From the NCBI RefSeq assembly GCF_003710915.1, contig NZ_RHHR01000035.1:16425-80424 (forward strand): a stretch of 64,000 nt of DNA, given 5' to 3'. The notes under the pieces were generated by a model, which ran no database searches, was not told the DNA's origin, and was given only the letters and a program-made list of their open reading frames with translations. Positions within the stretch are counted from its first letter, which is position 1, and every line of letters begins with the position of its first letter. The stretch comes from Brevibacillus invocatus (lineage in GTDB: Bacteria; Bacillota; Bacilli; Brevibacillales; Brevibacillaceae). Shown one piece after another: positions 8,651 through 18,510 of this stretch. The translations under genes were made by a program, and so were the position numbers.

Positions 8651-10313
8651 AGTGATTGTCGGGATCGTGATCGGTACGTATTTTTGGAATTTGCTCCGTA
8701 CTCAGCGGAATGCGAAGAGCTCGACAGAAAAAGACTCGCGTAAGGATTTGGATTCGCTACGTCGTTTGAGAATGATTGCTTTGACCGAACCGCTCTCGGA
8801 AAAAACAAGACCCGCCACGATGGATGAGATCGTTGGTCAGCAGGATGGTTTGCGAGCCCTGCGTGCCGCGCTTTGTGGGCCCAATCCGCAACACGTGATT
8901 ATTTACGGTCCTCCGGGTGTTGGAAAGACAGCGGCAGCCCGCGTAGTACTGGAAGAAGCGAAGAAGAACACGATGTCTCCGTTCAAAGCAGACGCCAAGT
9001 TTATTGAGATTGATGCCACTATCGCTCGCTTTGATGAACGCGGAATTGCCGATCCGCTGATTGGATCTGTCCATGACCCGATTTATCAGGGAGCAGGATC
9101 GCTCGGTCAGGCGGGAGTTCCTCAACCCAAGCCGGGAGCTGTCACCAAAGCGCATGGTGGCATGCTTTTTCTCGATGAGATCGGAGAGCTTCATCCTGTA
9201 CAAATGAATAAGCTGCTAAAAGTACTGGAAGATCGCAAAGTCATGCTGGAAAGCGCGTACTACAGCGAAGAGAATACGCAGATACCGTCCCATATTCACG
9301 ATGTGTTCAAATACGGACTTCCTGCTGATTTTCGTCTCGTAGGAGCGACGACTCGCTTGCCGGATGAATTGCCTGCTGCGTTGCGCTCGCGTTGTCTGGA
9401 GATCTTCTTCCGACCGTTGAAGGCTGGAGAGGTTGGCAGCATCGTGCGGACTGCTGTGCCCAAGATGGAGATGACCATTGACGATGATGCTGTTTCGGTC
9501 ATCGAGCGCTACGCGACGAATGGACGTGAAGCGATCAATACCTTGCAGATTGCAGCTGGTATCGCCTTGACGGAAGAGCGGAAAGAGATTCACGCTTCGG
9601 ATGTAGAGTGGGTCGTGCACAGCAGCCAGAAGTCGCCGCGTATGGAAAAACAGGTTCATGAACAGCCACAGGTTGGTCTGGTCAATGGACTTGCTGTCTA
9701 CGGTCCGAATATGGGAAGTGTGATGGAGCTGGAGGTTACGGCAACACCGGCTGTCCTGTCAGGGCAAGGAAAAGTCGCCATGACGGGAATGGCCGAAGAA
9801 GAGGAGATGGGTGGACGCAGTCGCACCATCCGTCGTAAATCGATGGCGAAGGGCTCCATCGAGAACGTTTTGACCGTGTTGCAGCGCATGGGTATTCGAT
9901 CCTATGATTACGACCTGCACATCAATTTTCCTGGCGGTGTTCCTGTAGATGGGCCATCCGCTGGCATTGCCATCGCGACAGCGATCTGCTCGGCTATCAA
10001 GGAAGTGCCTGTCGACAATCTCCTTGCCATGACGGGTGAGGTAAGCATTCACGGAAAGGTAAAGCCGGTGGGTGGTGTCGTAGCGAAAGTAGAAGCAGCA
10101 CGTATGGCCGGGGCTACACGCGTTCTGATCCCGGAAGAGAACTGGCAATCTATTTTTGCCGACATGAAGGGCATTGAAATCATTCCTGTATCTGCGGTAT
10201 CGCAAGTCCTCGAGCTGGCGCTGCTGGAACAGGAGGAGCCGAAAACGGAAGAAGCGGGTTTCACCCTGCAATTGCCGGCAGAAGAGCTGGCATCGTCCCC
10301 AATGTCCTTGTAA
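8616..10313 (+). CDS. lonB: LonB, membrane-anchored forespore Lon-type protease
   Basis: ATP-dependent serine protease. An N-terminal membrane segment (about residues 4-22, followed by FWNLLRTQR) anchors it. The AAA+ domain has Walker A GPPGVGKT and the ERGIADPLIGSVHDPIYQGAG segment typical of LonB. The C-terminal protease domain carries the Ser448-Lys491 dyad (GPSAGIA, and Lys in VVAKVEAA). GTG 8616 follows GGGAGGG at 8602-8608. 565 residues. It lacks the long LonA N-domain. Regulation by a sigma-F-type promoter is visible immediately upstream. Confidence 0.95.
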   Translation: MDYTTLVIAVIEVIVGIVIGTYFWNLLRTQRNAKSSTEKDSRKDLDSLRRLRMIALTEPLSEKTRPATMDEIVGQQDGLRALRAALCGPNPQHVIIYGPPGVGKTAAARVVLEEAKKNTMSPFKADAKFIEIDATIARFDERGIADPLIGSVHDPIYQGAGSLGQAGVPQPKPGAVTKAHGGMLFLDEIGELHPVQMNKLLKVLEDRKVMLESAYYSEENTQIPSHIHDVFKYGLPADFRLVGATTRLPDELPAALRSRCLEIFFRPLKAGEVGSIVRTAVPKMEMTIDDDAVSVIERYATNGREAINTLQIAAGIALTEERKEIHASDVEWVVHSSQKSPRMEKQVHEQPQVGLVNGLAVYGPNMGSVMELEVTATPAVLSGQGKVAMTGMAEEEEMGGRSRTIRRKSMAKGSIENVLTVLQRMGIRSYDYDLHINFPGGVPVDGPSAGIAIATAICSAIKEVPVDNLLAMTGEVSIHGKVKPVGGVVAKVEAARMAGATRVLIPEENWQSIFADMKGIEIIPVSAVSQVLELALLEQEEPKTEEAGFTLQLPAEELASSPMSL

Positions 10314-10335
10314 ACAGTCGGGAGAACTTGCATAT

Positions 10336-10364
10336 TAGACATCGGATTGCGTTTGCGCTACAAT
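10336..10364 (+). promoter_or_regulatory. Sigma-A promoter between lonB and lonA
   Basis: TAGACA at 10336-10341 and TACAAT at 10359-10364 with a 17-base spacer. Transcription would start near 10371, some 190 bases before lonA. Confidence 0.68.
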
Positions 10365-10370
10365 GGAAAA

Positions 10371-10506
10371 AAGCTTCAACTTGTCGGTGGGCGAGGGGTT
10401 GCTTACTCCTGCACAAGCCTCGAAAAATGCTGTGTTGGCGGGCTGCCCCCCGTGTCGACGAGTTATTTTTTCGACGATCAAAAACGGCTGTCGGAGCCGT
10501 TTTTGC
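10371..10506 (+). ncRNA. Structured leader or small RNA ahead of lonA (candidate)
   Basis: From the putative start near 10371 a rod can be drawn: AACTTGTCG 10378-10386 pairs with CGACGAGTT 10456-10464, closed further by A-tract 10367-10372 against T-tract 10466-10471. Inside, GGGGTTGC at 10395-10402 can pair with the GC-rich strand at 10442-10450. An alternative hairpin GTCGA 10454-10458 with TCGAC 10471-10475 would compete with the rod. A second stem, AAAAACGGCT 10480-10489 with AGCCGTTTTT 10495-10504, is a clear terminator. No known riboswitch, SRP or RNase P motif is visible. It could be a regulatory leader of lonA or an independent RNA. Confidence 0.45.
10480..10504 (+). terminator. Intrinsic terminator between lonB and lonA
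   Basis: Ten-base-pair stem AAAAACGGCT/AGCCGTTTTT with loop GTCGG, ending in a T-run. It would end lonB transcripts and also the leader that starts near 10371. Confidence 0.82.
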
Positions 10507-10560
10507 ATGTTAACGAACTGAAACTTTGATAAAGGGATCAACAAGGAGAGGTGCATAAGT

Positions 10561-12900
10561 TTGGGCGAACGTTCCGGTAAACGAGAATTACCGCTTCTCC
10601 CGTTGCGAGGATTGCTTGTGTATCCAACTATGGTACTCCATCTGGATGTTGGGCGAGAAAAGTCCATACGCGCATTGGAGCAGGCGATGGTGGATGACAA
10701 TAAAATCCTATTGGCGACGCAGGAAGAAGTCCACATAGAAGAACCGAATGCAGAGCAAATCTACACCATTGGTACGGTGGCACGGGTCAAGCAGATGCTG
10801 AAGCTGCCGAATGGTACGATTCGCGTCCTCGTAGAAGGTCTGCAACGGGCCAAAATCGAGGAGTATTTACAGTCGGACGATTACTTCATTGTTTCCATTA
10901 CATACTTGAATGATGAAAACTCAGAGGAAAATGAGGCAGAAGCTCTGATGCGTTCTGTTCTCAACCATTTTGAACAGTATATCAAGCTGTCCAAGAAGGT
11001 ATCCCCCGAGACGTTGACCTCCGTGACAGACATCGAGGAGCCAGGCAGACTGGCAGACGTGATCGCTTCCCACCTTCCATTAAAAATCAAGGATAAGCAG
11101 GAGATACTGGAGACGGTCAATATTCAGGAGCGTCTGGAAATCCTCTTGACTATTCTCAACAATGAGCGAGAGGTACTGGAGCTGGAGCGCAAAATCGGCA
11201 ACCGTGTGAAAAAGCAGATGGAGCGCACCCAGAAAGAGTACTACCTGCGTGAACAGATGAAGGCGATCCAGAAAGAACTGGGCGACAAGGATGGTCGCCA
11301 GGGTGAAGTCGACGAGCTGCGTGCCCAGCTGGGGAAGTCGGATGCGCCAGAGCGGATCAAGGCGAAGATCGAGAAAGAGCTGGACCGACTGGAAAAAATG
11401 CCGTCCACTTCTGCAGAGGGCTCCGTGATCCGTACGTATATTGATACGCTCTTGGGATTGCCTTGGACGAAAACAACCGAGGACAATCTCGACATCAGCC
11501 ATGCGGAGAAAGTCCTGGATGAGGATCACTACGGTTTGGAAAAGCCAAAAGAGCGCGTTCTGGAATATCTGGCTGTGCAAAAGCTGGTCAATTCCATGCG
11601 CGGACCGATTCTCTGTCTGGTCGGCCCTCCAGGGGTAGGGAAAACCTCTTTGGCACGTTCAGTCGCTCGCGCTTTGGGACGAGAGTTTGTCCGTATTTCG
11701 CTGGGCGGCGTTCGGGATGAAGCAGAAATCCGCGGACATCGCCGTACCTACGTAGGCGCCTTGCCTGGACGGATTATTCAGGGAATGAAGCAGGCAGGTA
11801 CGATCAATCCCGTCTTCCTGCTGGATGAAATCGACAAGCTCGCTTCTGATTTCCGGGGAGATCCTGCATCCGCTCTGCTGGAAGTGCTGGACCCGAATCA
11901 GAACGACAAGTTTTCCGACCATTACATCGAGGAAACCTACGACCTGACCAATGTCATGTTCATTACGACAGCCAATAGCCTGCACACGATTCCACGCCCG
12001 CTTTTGGATCGTATGGAGGTCATCTCCATCGCAGGATATACCGAGCTGGAAAAGCTGAACATCATGCGCGGCTATCTGATGCCTAAGCAGATGGAGGATC
12101 ATGGACTTGGCAAGGATAAGCTGCAAGTAAATGAAGATGCCATGCTCAAGCTGGTACGCCAGTACACACGTGAGGCTGGTGTGCGCAACCTGAATCGGGA
12201 AGCAGCCAACATCTGTCGCAAGGCTGCCAAGCTGATCGTCAGCGGCGAGAAAAAACGCGTCGTGGTGACTGCCAAGACGTTGGAAGCCCTGCTTGGCAAA
12301 CCTCGCTACCGCTATGGTTTGGCAGAGAAAAAGGATCAGATCGGCTCGGTGACTGGTCTTGCGTGGACGCAAGCAGGCGGCGACACCTTGAACGTAGAGG
12401 TCAGCATTCTTCCTGGCAAAGGAAAGCTGACGCTGACGGGTCAATTGGGCGACGTGATGAAGGAATCCGCACAAGCGGCATTCAGTTATATCCGTTCCCG
12501 TGCAGAAGAGTGGGGGATCGACCCTGTCTTCCATGAGAAAAACGATATTCACATCCACGTTCCGGAGGGAGCAATTCCAAAGGACGGACCTTCTGCTGGT
12601 ATCACGATGGCGACAGCCTTGGTCTCTGCGCTCACCCAAATTCCTGTGAAGAAGGAAGTCGGGATGACAGGAGAGATCACCCTTCGCGGCAGAGTATTGC
12701 CGATCGGCGGATTGAAGGAAAAGTGCATGTCTGCCCATCGCGCTGGATTGACGACGATTGTTTTGCCGAAAGAGAATGAAAAAGATATTGACGATATCCC
12801 GGAAAGCGTTCGAAGCGAGCTGACCTTCCATCCAGTAGAACATCTGGACGAAGTGCTCCGTATTGCCTTGACCAAAAAGCCAGAAGGTGGCAAAGCATGA
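10561..12900 (+). CDS. lonA: Lon protease (LonA)
   Basis: Soluble ATP-dependent protease for damaged and regulatory proteins. Domains in order: substrate-binding N-domain (about 1-200) with [13 protein letters not shown], a coiled coil (about 200-290, [19 protein letters not shown]), AAA+ with GPPGVGKTS and FLLDEIDK, and the protease domain with Ser678 (GPSAGIT) and Lys721. The start is TTG 10561 behind an AAGGAGAGG site at 10542-10550. 779 residues is normal. It overlaps ysxC by 4 bases (ATGA), so the two are coupled. Confidence 0.97.
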   Translation: MGERSGKRELPLLPLRGLLVYPTMVLHLDVGREKSIRALEQAMVDDNKILLATQEEVHIEEPNAEQIYTIGTVARVKQMLKLPNGTIRVLVEGLQRAKIEEYLQSDDYFIVSITYLNDENSEENEAEALMRSVLNHFEQYIKLSKKVSPETLTSVTDIEEPGRLADVIASHLPLKIKDKQEILETVNIQERLEILLTILNNEREVLELERKIGNRVKKQMERTQKEYYLREQMKAIQKELGDKDGRQGEVDELRAQLGKSDAPERIKAKIEKELDRLEKMPSTSAEGSVIRTYIDTLLGLPWTKTTEDNLDISHAEKVLDEDHYGLEKPKERVLEYLAVQKLVNSMRGPILCLVGPPGVGKTSLARSVARALGREFVRISLGGVRDEAEIRGHRRTYVGALPGRIIQGMKQAGTINPVFLLDEIDKLASDFRGDPASALLEVLDPNQNDKFSDHYIEETYDLTNVMFITTANSLHTIPRPLLDRMEVISIAGYTELEKLNIMRGYLMPKQMEDHGLGKDKLQVNEDAMLKLVRQYTREAGVRNLNREAANICRKAAKLIVSGEKKRVVVTAKTLEALLGKPRYRYGLAEKKDQIGSVTGLAWTQAGGDTLNVEVSILPGKGKLTLTGQLGDVMKESAQAAFSYIRSRAEEWGIDPVFHEKNDIHIHVPEGAIPKDGPSAGITMATALVSALTQIPVKKEVGMTGEITLRGRVLPIGGLKEKCMSAHRAGLTTIVLPKENEKDIDDIPESVRSELTFHPVEHLDEVLRIALTKKPEGGKA

Positions 12901-13553
12901 AGGTAACCTCTTCCGAATTTGTCATCAGCGCCGTAGGTCCGAAGCAATACCCGACGGACGGCCTTCCTGAGATTGCACTGGTTGGCCGCTCCAATGTCGG
13001 CAAATCGTCCATGTTGAACAAAATGATGAATCGCAAGGGACTGGCCAGAATCAGTTCGCGGCCGGGGAAAACCCAGACGCTGAACTACTTCAGGGTCAAT
13101 CAAATGCTGTACTTCGTTGACTTCCCTGGCTATGGCTATGCCAAGGTGGCCAAAACGATCAAGGAAACATGGGGAAAAATGATCGAAGGCTACCTGAAAA
13201 ATCGCCAAGAACTGCGCTTTGTCATCCAGCTGGTAGATATCCGTCATGCACCGAGCAAGGATGACGTCGCTATGTACGATTGGTGCAAGCAAATCGGGAT
13301 TCCGACCGTCGTCGTGGCGACAAAAGGAGATAAAATTGCCAGAGGGCGTTGGATGCAGCATATCAAGGTCATACGTCAGGATCTGAAGCTGCGCGGTGAC
13401 GATACGATCATCGTATTTTCCTCCGAGACAGGTCAGGGCAAGGATGAGCTGTGGGGAGAAATCATGCGTCGCTTGCGTGCAGCTGAAGAGGACCAAAGAC
13501 AAGCAGAAAAAGAAGAGCAAGAAGAACAAGCGAATTCTAGCAACCCGTCATAA
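12897..13553 (+). CDS. ysxC: Ribosome-assembly GTPase YsxC/EngB
   Basis: Essential small GTPase for 50S subunit maturation. G1 is GRSNVGKS at residues 30-37, G3 is DFPGYGYA, and G4 is ATKGDK. The C-terminus is a charged Glu/Gln/Lys-rich tail. 218 residues, about 20 more than usual because of that tail. The start overlaps the lonA stop. The lonA-ysxC pair is conserved with Bacillus. Confidence 0.96.
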   Translation: MKVTSSEFVISAVGPKQYPTDGLPEIALVGRSNVGKSSMLNKMMNRKGLARISSRPGKTQTLNYFRVNQMLYFVDFPGYGYAKVAKTIKETWGKMIEGYLKNRQELRFVIQLVDIRHAPSKDDVAMYDWCKQIGIPTVVVATKGDKIARGRWMQHIKVIRQDLKLRGDDTIIVFSSETGQGKDELWGEIMRRLRAAEEDQRQAEKEEQEEQANSSNPS

Positions 13554-13585
13554 CCCAGACCATCAGGCAGGGGGATGCATCTTAC

Positions 13586-14938
13586 GTGACCGAGCAAACA
13601 CGTTTTGCCATACGCGGGGTGATTGAAGGCTTTTACGGAAAGCCTTGGTCCCACCAAGAGCGCTTGGACATGATCGATTTTTTGGGGCGAAACAGCTATA
13701 ACTATTATTTTTACTCCCCAAAAGACGACCCGTATTTGCGGGATCGCTGGATGCAGCCCCATCCAGAGCGGGATCTGGAACAGTTTGGTGTATGGGTAGC
13801 AGCTGCACGGAAACGGGGGATCTCGTTTGTCTATGCACTGAGTCCGGGGTTTGGGATGAATTATGCCAGCTCACAGCACCTTCGGCTCCTGTTAGACAAA
13901 TATCAATCTCTCTACAAACAGGGCGTGCGCGACTTTGCCCTCCTGTTTGACGATATCCCCTTGCAGCTCATGCATACGGAAGACAACGAACAGTTTTCCC
14001 AGCTGGCCGAAGCGCATGTCCACACCACCATTCAGGTATGGGAGGAAATGAGCGCTTGGCCGGACGTGGGGAAGCTGTTTGTCTGTCCTACCCAGTATAG
14101 AGGAATGGGGGATGAACCCTATATCACCTATTTGGGGCGGCACCTGCCAAAGGCAGTGGAGCTGTTTTGGACAGGGCGTTTTGTTTGCTCCCCCTCGCTC
14201 ACCAGTCAGGACGCCATGCGCTTTTTGACCTATACGCAACGTCGGCCGCTCTATTGGGACAACTATCCCGTAAACGATCTGGCGATGGCAAACGAGCTGC
14301 ATATCGGTCCCTTGCGCAATCGAGATCACGATCTGTGCAATTACGCAGCTGGGTACGTAGCGAATGCGATGTCCAGACCGGAATCAAGCAAAATTCCTTT
14401 GATGACGGCAGCTGCCTATTTGAGAAATCCGGAAGCCTACGACCCAAGAACAGCGTGGGGCGTGGCCATAGCCGAAGTGGCAGGAGAGGAGAAGCAAGCT
14501 GCTTTTCGACGGTTTGCCGAGCATGTGCAGAGCTCCTTTCTGCACGACGCTGAATCGCCTGGTCTTCTGGAAGCCTTGCTTCAATTTCGCTTTCAATTTC
14601 TGCGTGGGGATGCTCGAAAAGCCCTTCAGGATTTACATACAGTGTTCGTAGAGATGGAGACGACAGCACGAGATTTGCTCATAGACGTAGACGAACACAA
14701 GCTGATCCGGGAAAGTCGGGAATGGATTGAAAAATTCGAAGGCTGGGGACTGGTCGGGCAGGCTGCGGTAGCCCTCATGGAGGCTGGAACCAACGGGAAA
14801 ATGGCGCAAGCGGCTTTCCATTTGCTCAAGCTGAAACGATTGGTTAAACGTGTGGAGAGCATGCCGCAAATGGTATGTGGCCATGTGATGAGCACGTTTG
14901 TCGAAGCAGTATGGCAGGAAGTGAAAAAGGGACGTTAG
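13586..14938 (+). CDS. GH84 beta-N-acetylglucosaminidase (O-GlcNAcase-like), intracellular
   Basis: Glycoside hydrolase of family 84, expected to cleave terminal beta-GlcNAc by substrate-assisted catalysis. The family opening GVIEGFYGKPWSHQ and the adjacent catalytic aspartates Asp122-Asp123 (LLFDDI) are visible, as are VCPTQYRG and WDNYPVND from the sugar site. The C-terminal third is helical. No signal peptide and no carbohydrate-binding module, so it probably acts in the cytoplasm on imported or recycled sugars. GTG 13586 is the only good start; AGGGGG at 13568-13573 is a little far. 450 residues. Unusual as the third gene after lonA-ysxC. Confidence 0.87.
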   Translation: MTEQTRFAIRGVIEGFYGKPWSHQERLDMIDFLGRNSYNYYFYSPKDDPYLRDRWMQPHPERDLEQFGVWVAAARKRGISFVYALSPGFGMNYASSQHLRLLLDKYQSLYKQGVRDFALLFDDIPLQLMHTEDNEQFSQLAEAHVHTTIQVWEEMSAWPDVGKLFVCPTQYRGMGDEPYITYLGRHLPKAVELFWTGRFVCSPSLTSQDAMRFLTYTQRRPLYWDNYPVNDLAMANELHIGPLRNRDHDLCNYAAGYVANAMSRPESSKIPLMTAAAYLRNPEAYDPRTAWGVAIAEVAGEEKQAAFRRFAEHVQSSFLHDAESPGLLEALLQFRFQFLRGDARKALQDLHTVFVEMETTARDLLIDVDEHKLIRESREWIEKFEGWGLVGQAAVALMEAGTNGKMAQAAFHLLKLKRLVKRVESMPQMVCGHVMSTFVEAVWQEVKKGR

Positions 14939-14962
14939 GAAAAGCTCAAGTGGAGATACCAA

Positions 14963-14998
14963 AAAAGGTTCCAATCCCGACTGGGAGAGGAACCTTTT
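14963..14998. terminator. Bidirectional terminator between the GH84 gene and the exporter gene
   Basis: AAAAGGTTCC 14963-14972 pairs with GGAACCTTTT 14989-14998, with an inner TCCC/GGGA extension. A- and T-tracts flank both sides, so it can serve both convergent genes. Confidence 0.85.
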
Positions 14999-15013
14999 CT
15001 ATTCCATTTGGCA

Positions 15014-15955
15014 TTACACGGAATTTCGGTCTGTTCGAGTAGGCTGTTTGCGATTTTTCGCATTTTCCAGCCATTCCTTGATAGGCAATTCAGCCAGAAT
15101 CATGCCGACGAAGATCAGCATACAGCCTAACAGCTGACGACCGCTCAAAATCTCGTTGATGAACACATAGGACGTCAAGGCAGCAAACACGGGCTCCAAG
15201 GCAAAAATCAGAGCGACCCGGGTCGAGCTGGTCTGCTTTTGCAGGGCGGTTTGGGCCAGGAAAGCAAGGGCGGTTGCAAAAATAGAAGTGATGAACAACC
15301 CGAAGGCTACTTCCGGAATCAGCAGAACGCCAGGATCAAATGCAAGCTGGTAATCCTCGAACAGAAAAGCGTAAGCCCAGCTCATGAGAGCAACGGTTGT
15401 GAGCTGCACGATAGCCAGCGGCAAGGCAGGAAAGCGTGGAGCGTATTTTCCTGTAATGACGATCTGCATCGCAAAGCAGATCGCGCATCCAAAAACGAGC
15501 GCGTCTCCCAGATTGAACGAGAAGGAATTGCTTTGTGTCAACATATACAGTCCGAATGCAGCCATGATGACACCGATGATGGCCGCGGGCTTTACCCGAT
15601 CCCGTAACAAAAGAAAAGAAAAGAGCGGTACGAGGACGACGGAAAGTCCGGTAATAAAGCCTGCTTTTGATGGCGTGGTATAGAGGAGCCCGACGGTCTG
15701 CAGCGCATAGCCGAGACACAGCCAGAATCCCAGGATCGCTCCTGACACGAGCAGAGGTCCTCGCCACTCCTTCCATTGCTTGCGGTACATCGTGATTTGA
15801 ATGAGGAAAAGGAACAAGGCTGCAATCGTAAAGCGTACAGCATTGAACGTATTCGGAGGCAAGGAAGAGATTGCCTGCTGTACGATGAGAAAGGTACTTC
15901 CCCAAACGAAGGCAACCAACAGCAAGGTGATGTCGGCCATCCATGGTTTTCTCAA
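15014..15955 (-). CDS. EamA/DMT-family transporter
   Basis: Ten-helix drug/metabolite exporter; substrate unknown. Two EamA repeats are visible, one starting at ADITLLLVAFVWGSTFLIVQ and the second near NLGDALVFGCAICFAMQIV, each of about 140 residues, with the FALEPVFAALTSYVF signature at the end of repeat two. The start is a TTG at 15955-15953 behind an AGGAGA site; the next ATG is codon 6. 313 residues. It is the only long reverse-strand gene before 23.7 kb and separates ysxC from the hem operon. Confidence 0.88.
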   Translation of the reverse strand: MRKPWMADITLLLVAFVWGSTFLIVQQAISSLPPNTFNAVRFTIAALFLFLIQITMYRKQWKEWRGPLLVSGAILGFWLCLGYALQTVGLLYTTPSKAGFITGLSVVLVPLFSFLLLRDRVKPAAIIGVIMAAFGLYMLTQSNSFSFNLGDALVFGCAICFAMQIVITGKYAPRFPALPLAIVQLTTVALMSWAYAFLFEDYQLAFDPGVLLIPEVAFGLFITSIFATALAFLAQTALQKQTSSTRVALIFALEPVFAALTSYVFINEILSGRQLLGCMLIFVGMILAELPIKEWLENAKNRKQPTRTDRNSV

Positions 15956-16263
15956 AGTTTCTCTTCTCCTATCGTGTGAGTATTCAAAATCTTTCTATCT
16001 ATACATGTAGAACCATGCTGATCTCTTTCATGGATGAGTGATAGCAAAATAGAATGGCAATGCCACGTTCTCACGTACAGGAAGGTATAGCCTGCATGAT
16101 ACGGCATTCCTGTCAAGAGCGCAAGCGGTTTTCACATCGGATGGAGAAGTGTCGCCGTTAATAAACTTTTCACAATTACTCGTAGCCCTTTCGGGACATA
16201 ATGTTATAATGATAGTGAAATTTATACATGGAACGACAAAGCAGGTCATTCTGGGAGGATATT
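15956..16263. other. Gap between exporter gene and hemA
   Basis: This 308-base gap contains the exporter ribosome site, the hemA promoter, and an inverted repeat ACAGGAA 16077-16083 / TTCCTGT 16107-16113 of unknown role. I found no convincing gene, heme-sensing or metal-sensing site in it. Confidence 0.5.
16202..16210 (+). promoter_or_regulatory. Extended -10 promoter of the hemAXCDBL operon
   Basis: TGTTATAAT at 16202-16210 is an extended -10; no good -35 is present. It is 54 bases upstream of hemA. Confidence 0.6.
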
Positions 16264-17622
16264 ATGGATATACTTTTGCTGGGACTTAACTATAAAACGG
16301 CACCGGTTGAAATTCGCGAAAAATTTACTTTTAGCGACGATGGCACCGCACGTGCTCTTCATCTCCTCTCCCAGACGAAGAGTATCGCTGAATGTATCAT
16401 TATCGGTACGTGCAACCGCACTGAGATCTATGTGGTATGTGACCAGGCCAATATTGGACGGGATTATACGCTGCGCTTTCTCGCAGAGTGGTTTGGCGTG
16501 GAAAAAGAGTCTTTCAAGGAACATCTCTATATAAAAGAACAAGAGCAAGCCATCGAGCATTTGCTTCGCGTATCGGCTGGTCTGGATTCGATGGTCATGG
16601 GAGAAACGCAGATTCTCGGTCAGGTGCGGGATGCTTTTCTGCTTGCCCAAAAATTGGAGACCACGGGAACGGTTTTTAATACGTTATTCAAACAAGCAAT
16701 TACATTCGCCAAGCGGGCGCATACCGAGACAGCAATCGGACAGAATGCAGTCTCTGTCAGCTATGCTGCGATCGAGCTGGGCAAGAAGATCTTCGGTACC
16801 TTCTCGGGCAAAACCGTCCTGATCATCGGTGCGGGCAAGATGAGCGAGCTGACTGTGAAGCACTTGCATGCCAACGGAGCTGCCAAGGTGATCGTTGCGA
16901 ACCGGACGCTGGAGCGCGCACAGCTGCTCGCACAGAAGTTCAAAGGGGACGCCTGTACGATGGAGCAGCTGCCACAGGCACTGCTCGCAGCTGACGTCGT
17001 CATCAGTTCTACCGGAGCGGCTGGCTATGTGCTCGGAAAAAGAGAACTGACTTCGATCATGAAACAGCGAAAGCACCGCCCTTTGTTCATGGTAGACATC
17101 GCCGTTCCACGCGACTTGAACCCGGATCTGCACGACCTGGACAATGTCTATCTGTACGATATCGACGATCTGGAAGGAATCGTGGCAAGCAACGTGGCTG
17201 AACGCTCTCGCGAAGCAGAACGCCTGGATGTCATGATCGAAGAAGAGATTGTGGCTTTTACCAACTGGTACCAGACGTTGGGTGTGGCGCCATTGATTGC
17301 TGCATTGCGTGAAAAAGCATTGGGCATTCACGGAGAAGCGATGCGCAAGATCGAAAACAAGCTGCCGCAATTGAGTGAGCGGGAAATGCATATCATCCGC
17401 AAAACGACCAAAGGGATTGTCAATCAGCTCATGCACGATCCGGTTGTGCGCTTGAAAGAGATGGCAGCCAATAAAAAAGGAGACGATGTGCTGGATATTT
17501 TCACGACGATGTTCGCCCTTGAGGAAATTCTGACTCGTACGGAGAAGGAAGCTACCTGGGCTAGCGAGAAGAAAAAACAGCTGACTTCCCCGGAGAAGAT
17601 CCTCGTCTCCCGAGATTCATAA
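16264..17622 (+). CDS. hemA: Glutamyl-tRNA reductase
   Basis: First committed step of C5 tetrapyrrole synthesis: glutamyl-tRNA to glutamate-1-semialdehyde, with NADPH. The nucleophilic cysteine is Cys50 in IIGTCNRTEIY. The NADP-binding domain has VLIIGAGKMSEL, followed by the helical dimerisation domain at the C-terminus. ATG 16264 follows GGGAGGA at 16253-16259. 452 residues. It heads hemAXCDBL. In Bacillus, HemX lowers HemA levels, which fits hemX being the next gene. Confidence 0.97.
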   Translation: MDILLLGLNYKTAPVEIREKFTFSDDGTARALHLLSQTKSIAECIIIGTCNRTEIYVVCDQANIGRDYTLRFLAEWFGVEKESFKEHLYIKEQEQAIEHLLRVSAGLDSMVMGETQILGQVRDAFLLAQKLETTGTVFNTLFKQAITFAKRAHTETAIGQNAVSVSYAAIELGKKIFGTFSGKTVLIIGAGKMSELTVKHLHANGAAKVIVANRTLERAQLLAQKFKGDACTMEQLPQALLAADVVISSTGAAGYVLGKRELTSIMKQRKHRPLFMVDIAVPRDLNPDLHDLDNVYLYDIDDLEGIVASNVAERSREAERLDVMIEEEIVAFTNWYQTLGVAPLIAALREKALGIHGEAMRKIENKLPQLSEREMHIIRKTTKGIVNQLMHDPVVRLKEMAANKKGDDVLDIFTTMFALEEILTRTEKEATWASEKKKQLTSPEKILVSRDS

Positions 17623-17670
17623 TGAGTATTTCGTGATAGAAACTTGAAAGAGAAAGAGGGGAGGGCGTAC

Positions 17671-18489
17671 ATGGCTGATGTGAGATGGATCTATGATCTG
17701 ACCATCTTTCTCTATGCTGCGAGTGTTCTCTTCTATTTTAACGACTTCTTGCAAAGCAATCGGAAAGTCAATCGTTTGGCTTTCGGGTTGCTTGCTGTCG
17801 TTTGGGCCTTGCAAACCGCATTTTTTGTCTCGCAAACCATGGCCAAAGCCTATTTTCCTGTCATCACCTTGTTTGAGACGCTCTTTTTTTACTCATGGGT
17901 ACTGGTGAGCCTTTCGCTTGCCATCCACTATTTTTTTCGCATTGATTTACTGGTTTTTTTTACTAATATCATCGGATTTGTCGTACTGGTCATGTCCATG
18001 TTTTTGCCGGAGACACCGATTACAGCCGTCTCCCATATCTTGACCTCGGAGCTACTCTTGACGCATGTGACGCTGGCGATGTTCAGCTATGGGGCATTTT
18101 CACTCTCGATGGTGTTTTCCGTCATGTACCTGTTTCAGCACAAGATGTTAAAGGAACGAAAATGGACTCCCTTGCTGCGCAGGCTGCCGAGCTTGGACCA
18201 ACTGGAGGCCTATGCATACCGGATGAATATGCTGGGCGTCCCGATGCTCCTCTTGTCCATTGTTCTGGGGATTATATGGGGGAAAATGGTTCTGCCTGAA
18301 AAATTCCTGCTAGACGCCAAGGTGTTTTTGTCCATACTGCTAGTGGCAGTCTATTCTTTCTGGCTGTATAAACGATACCGCGATACGTGGCAAATGCGAA
18401 GGCTGGCACAGATGAACATTTTGGCATTCGCTCTCTTACTAATCAATTTTTTCGGAACGAATACATCTAATTTTCACAGCTGGTGGTAG
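17671..18489 (+). CDS. hemX: HemX, integral membrane regulator of HemA
   Basis: Membrane protein with about eight helices of the CcsA/CcmC-like assembly fold. In Bacillus subtilis HemX reduces the cellular concentration of HemA; the mechanism is unclear. ATG 17671 follows a GGGGAGGG site at about 17657-17664. 272 residues. Aromatic-rich helices (FFYSWVLVSLSLAIHYFFRI and others) run almost the whole length. Confidence 0.9.
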   Translation: MADVRWIYDLTIFLYAASVLFYFNDFLQSNRKVNRLAFGLLAVVWALQTAFFVSQTMAKAYFPVITLFETLFFYSWVLVSLSLAIHYFFRIDLLVFFTNIIGFVVLVMSMFLPETPITAVSHILTSELLLTHVTLAMFSYGAFSLSMVFSVMYLFQHKMLKERKWTPLLRRLPSLDQLEAYAYRMNMLGVPMLLLSIVLGIIWGKMVLPEKFLLDAKVFLSILLVAVYSFWLYKRYRDTWQMRRLAQMNILAFALLLINFFGTNTSNFHSWW

Positions 18490-18510
18490 CGGCTGTCTGA
18501 GGAGGCAATC

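Noticed and set aside
10328..10529. Two short forward frames in the lonB-lonA gap
   Set aside because: They overlap each other, lack ribosome sites, and span promoter, rod structure and terminator; an RNA explanation fits better.
11659..12843. 394-codon reverse frame across lonA
   Set aside because: Antisense shadow of lonA; no start signal.
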